From Planctomycetota bacterium (GTDB taxonomy: Bacteria > Planctomycetota > Phycisphaerae > Phycisphaerales > UBA1924), in assembly GCA_018242605.1 (NCBI GenBank), contig JAFEBP010000013.1, positions 1 through 56,244 on the forward strand: a stretch of 56,244 nt of DNA, written 5' to 3'. The translations under genes were made by a program, and so were the position numbers. Below, in pieces: positions 16,005-24,019 of the stretch. Positions within the stretch are counted from its first letter, which is position 1. Each line of letters starts with the position of its first letter. The notes below the pieces were generated by a model. That model saw only the letters and a program-made list of their open reading frames with translations, searched no databases and was not told the origin of the DNA.

Positions 16005-16600
16005 GGTGTGAGCCTCCCCAGCGAGAAGCGCGAGGCCGCGACGCGGCTGCCGTGCGAACGCAGATCGACGCGGGCGCTGATGTCGATGTAATGTCCCCGA
16101 ACCCCGGCGATGGTGCGAGCCCGTGGGGCCAGCACGGTGGCCGCGAAAGGCATATTGAGCCGGAAAGGAAACTTGATCTCCACCGAGAGGTCTTCGGGCC
16201 CGCCGAGAATCTCGTCCGGGCTGATGCGGATGTCAGTGGCGTCTTGCGCGAACGCCGCGCGGCTCGCGACACCTCGGAACGCCCAGGGGGCGCCCTGGCG
16301 GCGGAGAGTCTCGCCGAAGGCACGGGCCTCCTGATGATCGGCGCGTCCCCGCGGCGAGATGGATGCCAGAATGATCGCCGAAGTGGTTTCCGCGTTGACC
16401 TTGAGGTGATCCGGGAGCCCCACCGCCGCGGCCCGCGCCGCGGCGAACGTGGCGTAACGAACTACCAGGCCAGCGCTCGCGAGCAAAGCCATCTGCAGGA
16501 TCAGAAAGAACAAGACGCAGAAGATCGGCAGGCAGAACAGCCACTCGATCACAACGCCGCCTTCACGGGCATGATGAATGCGGTCGAGCAGTCGCTTCAT
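16001..16600 (-). CDS. TadE-like minor pseudopilin
   Basis: A 199-residue protein. I chose ATG 16600, which overlaps the prepilin peptidase stop as ATGA and has GGAG 8 nt upstream, over the GTG at 16606. The N-terminus fits TadE: EGGVVIEWLFCLPIFCVLFFLILQMALLASAGLVVRYATFAAARAAAV, with Gly-Gly, then Glu five residues into the hydrophobic stretch. The YA.FAAARAA pattern after the helix is typical of the family. The C-terminal beta-rich region ends with a Ser/Arg-rich tail. Confidence 0.85.
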   Translation of the reverse strand: MKRLLDRIHHAREGGVVIEWLFCLPIFCVLFFLILQMALLASAGLVVRYATFAAARAAAVGLPDHLKVNAETTSAIILASISPRGRADHQEARAFGETLRRQGAPWAFRGVASRAAFAQDATDIRISPDEILGGPEDLSVEIKFPFRLNMPFAATVLAPRARTIAGVRGHYIDISARVDLRSHGSRVAASRFSLGRLTP

Positions 16601-17304
16601 GGCCACATCTCCGCGAAGTACGATGATCGGGCCAGGACCGGCAGTAGCAACGCCCCGAAGAAAAGGCCTGGGGCCAGCGGCAGAAAGCGGCGATCAAACT
16701 CGTGTTGATGTCCTGCGATGCTCGCGCCGTTGGTCAGCACTGTGGATGCGAACGCGCGCTGCATCGAACGCAACGGCCTGCCGTTGAACAGCCGGTTGAT
16801 GACATAGAACGTCGCGAGCACGCACGATCCCAGAAACAGGATCGACAGCGTGGCGACCGCGCCAAGGAGCGGGCTGACGGCCGCGAGCAGCTTGACATCG
16901 CCGCCGCCGAGCCCGCCGCCCAAGGAAAGTGCGGACCCCACGAGCAGCACCGCCAGAAGGGAGGCCATCGCGTGGCCGAAACCCGGGCCGCCGATGAACG
17001 ACGCGAGCCCCTCGGAGAAGTCGGCTGTCAGCGAGTGAGTTGCAGCCAGAACCATGCCCCCCACCGCGGCCGAGTAGGTGAGCGAGTTGGGGATAAGGCC
17101 GCGGATCAGATCGTTCCCAGCCGCCGCGGCGAGCACGAGCAATGCCAGCACTTCGCAGACCCCGATGGAAGGGGAATCGAGGCAGATGCGGATGGGGATG
17201 ACCGAGGCGGCGGAGAGGAGGAACGCGAGCAGGTACCACCGTGTGGGCCCGATCTGCGGTTGCCATCGCGTTCGCGGCGGAAGTTTGACAGATGCCGGAT
17301 GCAT
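16597..17304 (-). CDS. Type IV / Flp prepilin peptidase (CpaA/TadV family, A24)
   Basis: A 235-residue membrane protein with about six helices. The two catalytic aspartates of A24 peptidases are visible: the first in GNDLIRGLIPN and the second in GGGLGGGDVKLLAA. It lacks the N-terminal methylase domain of PilD, as expected for TadV/CpaA. Its substrates should be the Flp pilin just upstream and the TadE-like proteins just downstream. A hairpin at 17323-17354 separates it from the pilin gene. There is a 4-nt overlap with the TadE gene. Confidence 0.9.
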   Translation of the reverse strand: MHPASVKLPPRTRWQPQIGPTRWYLLAFLLSAASVIPIRICLDSPSIGVCEVLALLVLAAAAGNDLIRGLIPNSLTYSAAVGGMVLAATHSLTADFSEGLASFIGGPGFGHAMASLLAVLLVGSALSLGGGLGGGDVKLLAAVSPLLGAVATLSILFLGSCVLATFYVINRLFNGRPLRSMQRAFASTVLTNGASIAGHQHEFDRRFLPLAPGLFFGALLLPVLARSSYFAEMWP

Positions 17305-17315
17305 GGGAGAGATCC

Positions 17316-17354
17316 AGAGAAACGCCTCTCGATCGCGTCAACGAGCGAGAGGCG
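17316..17354 (-). terminator. Intercistronic hairpin / attenuator after the Flp pilin gene
   Basis: A perfect 9-bp stem CGCCTCTCG (17323-17331) / CGAGAGGCG (17346-17354) lies between the pilin stop (17395) and the peptidase start (17304). On the minus strand the stem is followed by TTTCTCT, a weak T-run. It would allow high pilin mRNA levels with only partial readthrough into the assembly genes. Confidence 0.55.
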
Positions 17355-17394
17355 ATGAATTTTCGCTTGGGCCCGATTGGTTCAGCACGACGGC

Positions 17395-17637
17395 TTAGCG
17401 GTACGAGGGCGTAGCGCTGCCCGCCATGCCGTCAGCGGACGTCGCCGCGTTCTGGGCCTGGGTCTTGATCTTCCCCGCGGTGGAGTTCACCACCGCCGCG
17501 AGAGCGATGATGCCGCCCAGGGCGATGACGGTGAGCAGGACCTTCTCGATGACGCTGCCGCGCTCATCGCGGTTCATCTTGCGGGCCAGGCTCATGATGG
17601 TGGCGGAGGCGCGACGGCTGTTGGTGAGGCTGTTCAT
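17395..17637 (-). CDS. flp: Flp/Fap-type major pilin
   Basis: An 80-residue pre-pilin. A basic leader (NSLTNSRRASATIMSLARKMNRDERG) precedes the processed region SVIEKVLLTVIALGGIIALAAVV. The Glu follows the putative cleavage Gly at +4 rather than the usual +5 and the Tyr of the EY pair is Lys, so either cleavage is one residue earlier or this is a divergent class. The mature pilin would be about 53 residues. It is the usual first gene of Tad loci. Confidence 0.85.
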   Translation of the reverse strand: MNSLTNSRRASATIMSLARKMNRDERGSVIEKVLLTVIALGGIIALAAVVNSTAGKIKTQAQNAATSADGMAGSATPSYR

Positions 17638-17757
17638 GATTCAACTCCTGATCTTTCCCGGGGGTGGTTCCCCGTGGTGCGTGTTCGCCGCCGAGGTGCT
17701 TTGATCGTGCGAGGCCCCGGCGGCACTGGCTCGCGCGATTGTGTTCGATTCGTTCGG

Positions 17758-17901
17758 TCACCTGCCCAAGGCGGGCGACACGAGGGCCCAGATCCCGGCG
17801 TTCACGAAGATGAGCGTGCTGACCATGAGGAAGGCGTAGAAGGTGAACGGGTAGATGCGGCTGGGATGCGTTGAGGCGTTCGTGTTCTCGTTCGAGTTCA
17901 T
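17758..17901 (-). CDS. 47-residue single-pass membrane protein
   Basis: An ORF of 47 codons. AAAGGA lies about 7 nt before ATG 17901, and a copy of the bipartite element lies 22 nt upstream. The N-terminal 17 residues are polar (MNSNENTNASTHPSRIY). The rest is a hydrophobic helix (PFTFYAFLMVSTLIFVNAGI, then WALVSPALGR). It sits directly before the pilin gene. The element and the ribosome-binding site argue that it is a real gene. It may be a minor Tad membrane subunit or a chaperone-like peptide. Confidence 0.65.
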   Translation of the reverse strand: MNSNENTNASTHPSRIYPFTFYAFLMVSTLIFVNAGIWALVSPALGR

Positions 17902-17922
17902 GTGTGTTCCTTTCAATACCAG

Positions 17923-17950
17923 AAGCGATGGAGCGATTCAGATCCGATCA
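17923..17950 (-). promoter_or_regulatory. Bipartite TGATCGG-N15-TCGCTT element, copy 3 (before the 47-residue gene and flp)
   Basis: TGATCGG (17950-17944) and TCGCTT (17928-17923) on the minus strand are separated by 15 nt. This is the copy closest to a start codon (22 nt) and the nearest one upstream of the pilin gene. Confidence 0.55.
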
Positions 17951-17991
17951 AGCCGGGCGGGTTTTTTGAAAAAGTCGCCGGCCTGACGTGT

Positions 17992-18222
17992 TCACGGGAA
18001 CGGGCCCGTAACGGTCGAGGAAATGCGGTAGAAGTACCGCATCAGGATGTACAGCATGGCGGGTGTCAGGGCCCACACGGGCAGGACCATGACCATGAGG
18101 ATGCACAACTGATCCAGCACCATGCCACCGCGGGCGCGGCTGATGCGCCGAGCCCACCAACGGGCGCGAGTGTGCCACAGGCGCAGGAACAAGGAACTTT
18201 CAGGCGGGTGCGGAGCGTTCAC
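17992..18222 (-). CDS. 76-residue membrane protein coupled to the second CpaF
   Basis: The GTG start at 18222 overlaps the stop of the second CpaF gene by 4 nt (GTGA). The basic N-terminal part (HTRARWWARRISRARGG) would be cytoplasmic. A hydrophobic segment of about 25 residues follows (LDQLCILMVMVLPVWALTPAMLY). No family is recognised. The strict overlap with the ATPase gene suggests a functional partnership at the inner membrane. Confidence 0.65.
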   Translation of the reverse strand: MNAPHPPESSLFLRLWHTRARWWARRISRARGGMVLDQLCILMVMVLPVWALTPAMLYILMRYFYRISSTVTGPFP

Positions 18223-19346
18223 GGGCGGGGCCCTCCGTGGGTGCCGGCGGCTTCGAACGCCCCGTCGCCGCCGCCCGGCACTCTCTGCAACGTGAGCGAT
18301 TCCCGGGCCAGCGCAAAGATGTCGCGGGTGATGAACCCCTCGTTCTCCAGCCCCACGCGGCTGATGTGGGTGATCCTTCGGGCCCCTCCCGGGAACCGTC
18401 CGACCTGCACGACCAGATCGATGGCGCTGGCCACCTGGCGGCGCAGCGCGGAAAGAGGCAGCCCGACGCCGGCCATGAGCGCCATCGTTTCGAGGCGCTG
18501 GCACGCGTCGAACGGACTGTTGGCGTGGAGGGTTGAGATCGAACCGCGGTGACCGCTCGTCATCGCTTGCACCATGTCGAGAGCCTCGCCCCGGCGAACC
18601 TCGCCGACGACGATGCGGTCGGGGCGCATGCGCAGCGACGCGACGAACAAGTCTCGGATGCTGACTTCGCCCCGCCCGTGCCTGTCGGCTGGACGCGCCT
18701 CGAGCCTGACCACGTGCGGCTTGTTGATCTGAAGCTCCCGCGTGTCCTCGATCACGATGACGCGTTCCGCGTCATCGAAGGCCCCGCCCAGGATGTTTAC
18801 GATCGTGGTTTTGCCCGTGCCGGTGCCGCCGCTGACGATGATGTTCGCGTGGCTCGCGACCGCGGCTCTTAGGTATGAAAGTGCCTCGGCGGTGATCGAG
18901 CCTTTCTGAAGCAGGTTTTCTGCGGTCATCGGAGTCTTGCCGAACTTGCGGATGTTGATGGTGGCCCCGAACGAGGCGATGGGCCCCAGCACCACGCAGA
19001 TGCGCTCACCGTCGGGCAGGCGGCCATCGAGAATCGGCGTGTCCTGACCGATGCGCCGACCGACGAACTGGGCGATGTGTCGCGCGGCGGCCAGCACGGC
19101 GTGCTCATCCTCGAACCGCACCGCTGTCCGGTGCAGATGGCCGTCGCGCTCGATGTACACATCGTCCGGGCCGTTGACCATGATCTCGCTGATGGTGGGA
19201 TCGTCCATCAAGTGCTGCACAGGCGAAAGAAAGAACTTGGCGGCGGCCCGCCACGCGGCGGCGGCTGTTGGCTGTGCCGCTTCCGGCTCGTCGGCGTGCA
19301 ATGAGTTCGGGGTGTCGTCCGTTTCCTGAGTGGCGTCGGGTGGCAT
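18219..19346 (-). CDS. Second CpaF-type secretion ATPase
   Basis: A 375-residue protein of the CpaF/VirB11 family without an FHA domain. The N-terminal domain has PVQHLMDDPTISEIMVNGPDDVYIERDG. The ATPase core has Walker A SGGTGTGKTT, the Asp box IVIEDTRELQI, a Walker B-like RMRPDRIVVGEVRRGEALDM and the His box SGHRGSISTLHAN. It is shorter than the FHA-fused paralogue and lies at the other end of the pilin genes. A division such as extension versus retraction is possible. Most Tad loci carry only one such ATPase. Confidence 0.92.
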   Translation of the reverse strand: MPPDATQETDDTPNSLHADEPEAAQPTAAAAWRAAAKFFLSPVQHLMDDPTISEIMVNGPDDVYIERDGHLHRTAVRFEDEHAVLAAARHIAQFVGRRIGQDTPILDGRLPDGERICVVLGPIASFGATINIRKFGKTPMTAENLLQKGSITAEALSYLRAAVASHANIIVSGGTGTGKTTIVNILGGAFDDAERVIVIEDTRELQINKPHVVRLEARPADRHGRGEVSIRDLFVASLRMRPDRIVVGEVRRGEALDMVQAMTSGHRGSISTLHANSPFDACQRLETMALMAGVGLPLSALRRQVASAIDLVVQVGRFPGGARRITHISRVGLENEGFITRDIFALARESLTLQRVPGGGDGAFEAAGTHGGPRP

Positions 19347-19403
19347 GGGTAGGTCCGTGGTGATTGAAACTTGGGAGAGGCCGACTCGCGTGCCCGCCCC
19401 GGG

Positions 19404-21086
19404 TTACTTGTCCTTGATGGTGAGTTCCAGCGCATCGTGACGCAGTTGGCTGTCGTCCAGGCTGAAGGGCATGGCGTCGCGCCGCGACTTGAGCTGCGTG
19501 AGCAGATCCTCCAGCGAGCCCCGATACCCCAGCCAGATGTCCGCGGCATCGACGCCCTTGCCCGTCGAGAGGGACCGGACGTGAACGGAGGTGACACCCG
19601 GCAGACCGCGCAGAGCGGCGATCACCGGCGTGACATCCTCGATGGCGTGCGCGCCCAGCAACGCGATGCGCACCGACGCGGGTGCTTCCAGCGAGCGGCG
19701 CAGCTCGGCCACGAGGAGGCCGACCGCGGCACGGGCGCGACGATCCGGGCTGGCGCCCTTGGCCCGCTCGGCAGGGCACGCGGCTAGTTCATCGCCGCCA
19801 CGGAAAACAAGGCGGAATGAGTGCCCGCCGCCCGCCGCCGGCAGAGCGCAAAGCTCCAGGTCCCCCGGCTGAGCTTCTCCGCGATCAAGCACCGTCAGCC
19901 CGATCGCCCGAAGCCTTCGCGAGAGTGCGGCCGCGAGTTCACCGTCGGCGTCGTTTTCGATCGCGAAGCCGATCGGGGGCGACCCCGCAGATCCGTAGGC
20001 GCGACGCAGCGCCTCGATCGCGGCCGCGGCCTGCGCGGGCGGCTCGTCGTCGCCGCAGAGCATGAACGCGTCATCGCGCAGACCGACGCTGTCGCTGACG
20101 AGAGCGATATCTCCCAATCGGACGTGATCCACCCGCAGGCGGATGCGCTCGTTGCCGGCCCCCGAGATGATGAACTCCGGCAGGTCCGGCACGGACCCAA
20201 CGTACTCGATGTCCACTCCCGCGTTGATCCCGAGCTCTGCGGCGTCCTGGCGCGCCTCGCTCACTCGCTGAACCCCGGGCACCTGCCGGAGCACCCGCTG
20301 CAGGGTGGCCAGATCCGCCGGCTCGATGCCGCTGAAGCGGATGGTGAAGCTCTTCGAGCCGGCCGCGGCCTGAGAGAATCGGTCTCGGATGTGCTCTGCG
20401 AGCTGGCGGCAGTACGAGTTGAGTTGGTTGCGGTCCAGCACGCCGTACGTGTCCGGAACGATTGAAAACTCCCAGGAACCCAAGGTGGCGCCGCGCCGAC
20501 CGTCGACCATGACGTAAGAACCCGCGTACGCATCGCCGAGATCCGCCACCGTCAGCATGACGATAATGTCCGCATCGCATCGGCGGCCCGCGCCGATGGC
20601 GGCGGACGCTCGATCCATCGCGGCGTCCTTGGCGAGCGTCGGTCCGCCCGAACACGCCACGCGCTGAACCCCGGGGCCGGTCAACAGTTGGCCGATGGTG
20701 TTCGCGAGAGAGTTGGCCATGTTCGTCGGGTCCTGGCGGTGCGTCGGCGCCGCGGCAGTCGCGGGTGAGTTCGCGTCCGAACCTGGCGCGACCGGTGGCA
20801 CGAGCGAGGAGCCCGCGACCTCATCGCGCCAGCCGGTGCCGATGACCGCGATCCGCGGTCGCTGGAACGCCTGGTACGCGTCCAGAAACGCCTGATTCAC
20901 CACCGTCGGCGGCGGCGTTTCGCGTTGGGGCGGCGGAGTGCGGGGCGCTGCTCGGCCGGGGCCGCTGGGCGCTTCCACCGGCTGGGTCCAGCGCGATCGG
21001 GGTTGGGGCTGCTGCGCGAACGCCACACAGTGGCCGGCCGCGGCGGCGAGTGCAACGAACCGGAGGATGGTGGTGTGGTGATTCAT
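19404..21086 (-). CDS. Secreted LpoB/CsgG-like protein with repeated alpha/beta modules
   Basis: A 560-residue protein starting at ATG 21086 with a signal peptide (ILRFVALAAAAGHCVAFAQQ). After a Pro-rich linker, residues about 75-230 resemble the LpoB/CsgG fold: RIAVIGTGWRDE, GQLLTGPGVQRVACSG, ADIIVMLTVADLGDAYAGSY. Two or more BON-like/FlgT-like modules follow (LQRVLRQVPGVQRVSEAR and IAALRGLPGVTSVHVRSLS). CsgG relatives form outer-membrane channels for secreted fibres, so this protein could stand in for the missing Tad secretin. That is an inference from fold similarity only; LpoB itself is a penicillin-binding-protein activator. Confidence 0.6.
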   Translation of the reverse strand: MNHHTTILRFVALAAAAGHCVAFAQQPQPRSRWTQPVEAPSGPGRAAPRTPPPQRETPPPTVVNQAFLDAYQAFQRPRIAVIGTGWRDEVAGSSLVPPVAPGSDANSPATAAAPTHRQDPTNMANSLANTIGQLLTGPGVQRVACSGGPTLAKDAAMDRASAAIGAGRRCDADIIVMLTVADLGDAYAGSYVMVDGRRGATLGSWEFSIVPDTYGVLDRNQLNSYCRQLAEHIRDRFSQAAAGSKSFTIRFSGIEPADLATLQRVLRQVPGVQRVSEARQDAAELGINAGVDIEYVGSVPDLPEFIISGAGNERIRLRVDHVRLGDIALVSDSVGLRDDAFMLCGDDEPPAQAAAAIEALRRAYGSAGSPPIGFAIENDADGELAAALSRRLRAIGLTVLDRGEAQPGDLELCALPAAGGGHSFRLVFRGGDELAACPAERAKGASPDRRARAAVGLLVAELRRSLEAPASVRIALLGAHAIEDVTPVIAALRGLPGVTSVHVRSLSTGKGVDAADIWLGYRGSLEDLLTQLKSRRDAMPFSLDDSQLRHDALELTIKDK

Positions 21087-21145
21087 CGATACGCTCTTTC
21101 CGTTGGTGGTCCCGAGATCGGTTTGATCTGAAGAACGTCGCTGCC

Positions 21146-21556
21146 TTAACGAGCGGGGCGAATTTCCAAGCGCCAATCGGCCGCACGAGAGTCCATCGCG
21201 TTGCCGCGGAACTCCACAGCGGCGCGGGCCGGCATCTGCAGGTATCGCCAGTCGGGCTGGCTTTCGAGCCTGCGGCCATGGCTATCCAGGAAGAGGAACC
21301 GGTACTGAACCTTGGGCTCGGTATCCCGGGTGTTGGCGCGGGCGATGACCGTGACATCCATCGGCGGCCCCGGTTGCATCACGACGTTGGAGATGAACAC
21401 GTAACGGTCCAGTTCATCGAGCACCACGATCTGAGGCGAGTCCGGGAACGGATCCGGCACACCCGCGGGCGGGGGCGGTTGGAGGGTCGTGCAACCCGCG
21501 GGACCGATGGCGCTGATCGCGAGCAAGAGAGTGGTATTGAGGAGTCTGCTGTTCAT
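21146..21556 (-). CDS. YcfL-like (DUF1425) lipoprotein
   Basis: A 136-residue protein with a lipoprotein signal (LLLAISAIGPAGC). The body matches the YcfL pattern: a conserved RYVFISNVVMQPGPPMDVTVIARANTRDTEPKVQYRFLFLDSHGRRLES, followed by WRYLQMPARAAVEFRGNAMDSRAADWRLEIRP. In Enterobacteria ycfL is next to lpoB, and the pair recurs with COG3014 in many Gram-negative genomes. The ATG has AAGGAAG 6 nt upstream. Confidence 0.8.
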   Translation of the reverse strand: MNSRLLNTTLLLAISAIGPAGCTTLQPPPPAGVPDPFPDSPQIVVLDELDRYVFISNVVMQPGPPMDVTVIARANTRDTEPKVQYRFLFLDSHGRRLESQPDWRYLQMPARAAVEFRGNAMDSRAADWRLEIRPAR

Positions 21557-21617
21557 GTGCGGCTTCCTTCTTCGCGAGCAGATGCGGGGCCGGCCTGTGC
21601 GGCCCCCTCACTGCCCC

Positions 21618-21645
21618 AAGCGAGATCGACGGAGTGATCCGATCA
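21618..21645 (-). promoter_or_regulatory. Bipartite TGATCGG-N15-TCGCTT element, copy 4 (before ycfL-like gene)
   Basis: TGATCGG (21645-21639) and TCGCTT (21623-21618) on the minus strand are separated by 15 nt. The first half includes the stop codon of the COG3014 gene. The start codon of the ycfL-like gene lies 61 nt further on. Confidence 0.55.
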
Positions 21646-23346
21646 GCGGCTGCTGACTCGCTCAGAAGCAGGGCCGCGGGCCGCGAGCACGGCGCTCACT
21701 TGCTCCGCCAGGGCCGCGACACGCCGCGACCTGGGGCGGTACGGCGGGTGCTCCTGACCGAACAGGCGCGCGTACCCGGCGGTGCCGGCGCGGGGCGCCA
21801 CCAAAGAGGCGCCTCCCTCAAGAACGTGAAGACCGCCGTGGTCGGAATCGATGTCGATGCCCTCCTCGCGGTACAGGTTCTTGAGGTCCTCAAGGGACAG
21901 GTCCCGCAGCCAGCCCGCGGCACGGTACCGTTCAAGCACGTCCTGGGTGGGCGTTCGGACACATCGACCGCCCAGGATGTACGGCAAGTCGTCCCCGGCT
22001 ACTGGAGCCTTTGTCTGGTCGTTGGCGTAGAGCGTTCTGCCGGAAGACTGCCAGGACCCGCCGCCGGGGGCCAGACGCACATAGTGCACCCGCATCTTCT
22101 GGCCCGCGCCGGGCGGATCGACATCTGTAAGGACGATCCGGCCTCCCTGCTGACCGCCGATGGTGATCTCGACGCGCGAATCCGCGCGAGAGATGTTGAC
22201 CGGCGCCATGTACACGCGTTGCGGGAGGGATTCGTCCTGCGTCGTGTCCGCATGGGCGTTGACGATCTGCAGCGCGCCCGCTGCCACGGCGATCCCGCCG
22301 CCGATGGTCGCCGCGGTGTTGTCGTTCGACACACCATACCCCACCGCTGCGGCGCCGCCGGCGACGAGCGCATCGCCCAGTATCGCTCGAGCGAGTCGGA
22401 CATCATCCAGCGACGTCCAGCGGTAATCGGTCGCCAGGGCGTTGAGATCCTGCACAAGCGGGAATCGCCCGGCCAGCGCCTCGTTGACAGCAATCGTGGC
22501 CGGCTCATCGGCGCTGGGGGTGCGGGGGACAAAGCGTGCGAAACAGTCGTGGTGTCCGTACGCCTGCTTCTCTGGCCCGCGGCCATAGTCAATGATGAAA
22601 ACGGTGTTGTCGCGGCCGGCGAGCAGAGATTGCGCGGTCGCCGTAAAGCCCGGGTTGTACACAGAGGCTTTGCGGAAGTTGTCAGCGGCTTCGTCGGTGC
22701 GGTTCAGGGCCAGGCTCGCCAGGCCGTGCAACGCGTACCCCAGAGAGAAGTTGGTCTCCACGGGTTGGTACCCGTTGTCGAGCCACGCGGCGTTGCCGCT
22801 CTGCTCCTTCATGACCGCCGCGACGGCGATGGCCTCGTGATCGAGCGACGGAGCATTCGCGGGCTTCTCAGCATCCTGGAACTCCTTGAGCAGAAAGAGC
22901 GACGACGCCGAAGCGGCCCGGGCCTGATCCCACTTGCCCAGCATCAACTGGTTGATGGCTGTGTAGGAGTAGGTCATGGCCTGCTCGAAAGGCTCGCCCT
23001 TGCAGGTCTTGTCGGGCCCGAGCGTGATGACGGTCTGATCGGCGTTCATGCCTCGGGTGCGCAGAATCTCAAACGCCTCGAACGCGTACGGCTCCGCCTC
23101 TTCGGGGCGGCCGTCGGCGCACAGCAACTGCTGAGCCTGGTTGAGGCGGCGCACCCTGTATGTCTTCTCTGCCCCAAGCTCCGAGACCGCGCGTTCGCCC
23201 GCGCGGGCGTATTCACCCAGGTCGATCAGGTTCGCGAGCTTCTCATCCCGAGAGCCCGCACAGCCGCCCGCGGCGATCGAGAGCAGCAGCGCCGCGCCGA
23301 ACCAAGTTGCCCGGTTCCGGCGCCCGCACAGAAGGATCGTGTTCAC
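21643..23346 (-). CDS. COG3014-family lipoprotein with TPR-like N-terminus
   Basis: A 567-residue protein. GTG 23346, with AGGAG 7 nt upstream, opens a lipoprotein signal (TWFGAALLLSIAAGGC). The N-terminal half is helical and TPR-like (LANLIDLGEYARAGERAVSEL; GEPFEQAMTYSYTAINQLMLGKWDQARAASASSLFLLKEF; FRKASVYNPGFTATAQSL). The second half has glycine-rich and beta-rich stretches (GDALVAGGAAAVGYGVSND, then YMAPVNISRADSRVEI). The arrangement matches COG3014, which travels with LpoB and YcfL. An outer-membrane periplasmic-face location is inferred. Confidence 0.75.
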   Translation of the reverse strand: MNTILLCGRRNRATWFGAALLLSIAAGGCAGSRDEKLANLIDLGEYARAGERAVSELGAEKTYRVRRLNQAQQLLCADGRPEEAEPYAFEAFEILRTRGMNADQTVITLGPDKTCKGEPFEQAMTYSYTAINQLMLGKWDQARAASASSLFLLKEFQDAEKPANAPSLDHEAIAVAAVMKEQSGNAAWLDNGYQPVETNFSLGYALHGLASLALNRTDEAADNFRKASVYNPGFTATAQSLLAGRDNTVFIIDYGRGPEKQAYGHHDCFARFVPRTPSADEPATIAVNEALAGRFPLVQDLNALATDYRWTSLDDVRLARAILGDALVAGGAAAVGYGVSNDNTAATIGGGIAVAAGALQIVNAHADTTQDESLPQRVYMAPVNISRADSRVEITIGGQQGGRIVLTDVDPPGAGQKMRVHYVRLAPGGGSWQSSGRTLYANDQTKAPVAGDDLPYILGGRCVRTPTQDVLERYRAAGWLRDLSLEDLKNLYREEGIDIDSDHGGLHVLEGGASLVAPRAGTAGYARLFGQEHPPYRPRSRRVAALAEQVSAVLAARGPASERVSSR

Positions 23347-23401
23347 GTGTTTGCTCCTGGTGTGTGTGTGGTGTGACCGGCGTTTCACTCCGGCACCCCT
23401 C

Positions 23402-23429
23402 AAGCGAGTTTCCTGTGCGACGCCGATCA
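23402..23429 (-). promoter_or_regulatory. Bipartite TGATCGG-N15-TCGCTT element, copy 5 (before COG3014 gene)
   Basis: TGATCGG (23429-23423) and TCGCTT (23407-23402) on the minus strand are separated by 15 nt. The copy is in the gap between the LpoB-like gene and the COG3014 gene, 55 nt before the GTG. Confidence 0.55.
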
Positions 23430-23438
23430 GCGGTCGCT

Positions 23439-23978
23439 TCAGTTCCACGGCTTTCCCGCCGCGGTGCGCTTAAACTCCACGCCGCCGGTCCAGTTGCGCT
23501 CGCCCGTCGCGAGCGCCGTCAGGCGGTACTGAAAGAAGTACAGGTCCGTGCGCTCGCCCGCGCCGAATCGCTCGGCCGATCGCAGTTCGGCGTCCAGGCG
23601 GTGCGTGGGCGCTCGCTGTTCCATGGCGTGCTGCTCGGCGTCGGAACCGCTTCGCGCCGCCTGGGCGGAGCCCCGGGGCTCGACGAAGATGATGTTCTTC
23701 TCCTCGCGCAGCCGGGGCGGCCAGATGAACTCCAGCAACCGCCACTTCTCCGCATCGCTGAGCAGATCGCTGCTCAGGTTGGTGAACGAGCCCAGGGTCA
23801 CCACCGCCGGCGGTGACAGCGGTGAACGGTCGCGGAGAAACTCGCTCTGCCGCAGCTGCGCCTGCGTTTCGGCGACGACGAACTGATTGTCATTCACCGT
23901 CATCCGAGTAGATTGCTGAACTCCCGCGCAGCCGGTGAGCAGCGCAGCGCCGAACACGGCGATTGCTACAGCGTTCAT
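23439..23978 (-). CDS. LpoB-like lipoprotein
   Basis: A 179-residue protein with a lipoprotein signal (AVAIAVFGAALLTGC). The ATG has GGAG 6 nt upstream. The mature part includes VVTLGSFTNLSSDLLSDAEKWRLLEFIWPPRLREEKNIIFVEPRG, an alpha/beta arrangement like the start of the LpoB domain, and ends with YFFQYRLTALATGERNWTGGVEFKR, the LpoB C-terminal strand pattern in which a phrase like tgkivwsdeyei is usual. LpoB activates PBP1b; here a pilus-linked role is equally possible. Confidence 0.65.
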   Translation of the reverse strand: MNAVAIAVFGAALLTGCAGVQQSTRMTVNDNQFVVAETQAQLRQSEFLRDRSPLSPPAVVTLGSFTNLSSDLLSDAEKWRLLEFIWPPRLREEKNIIFVEPRGSAQAARSGSDAEQHAMEQRAPTHRLDAELRSAERFGAGERTDLYFFQYRLTALATGERNWTGGVEFKRTAAGKPWN

Positions 23979-24019
23979 GGTGGTCTCCGGAGTTGTGGCC
24001 TGAATCAGCGCGGCCGACC

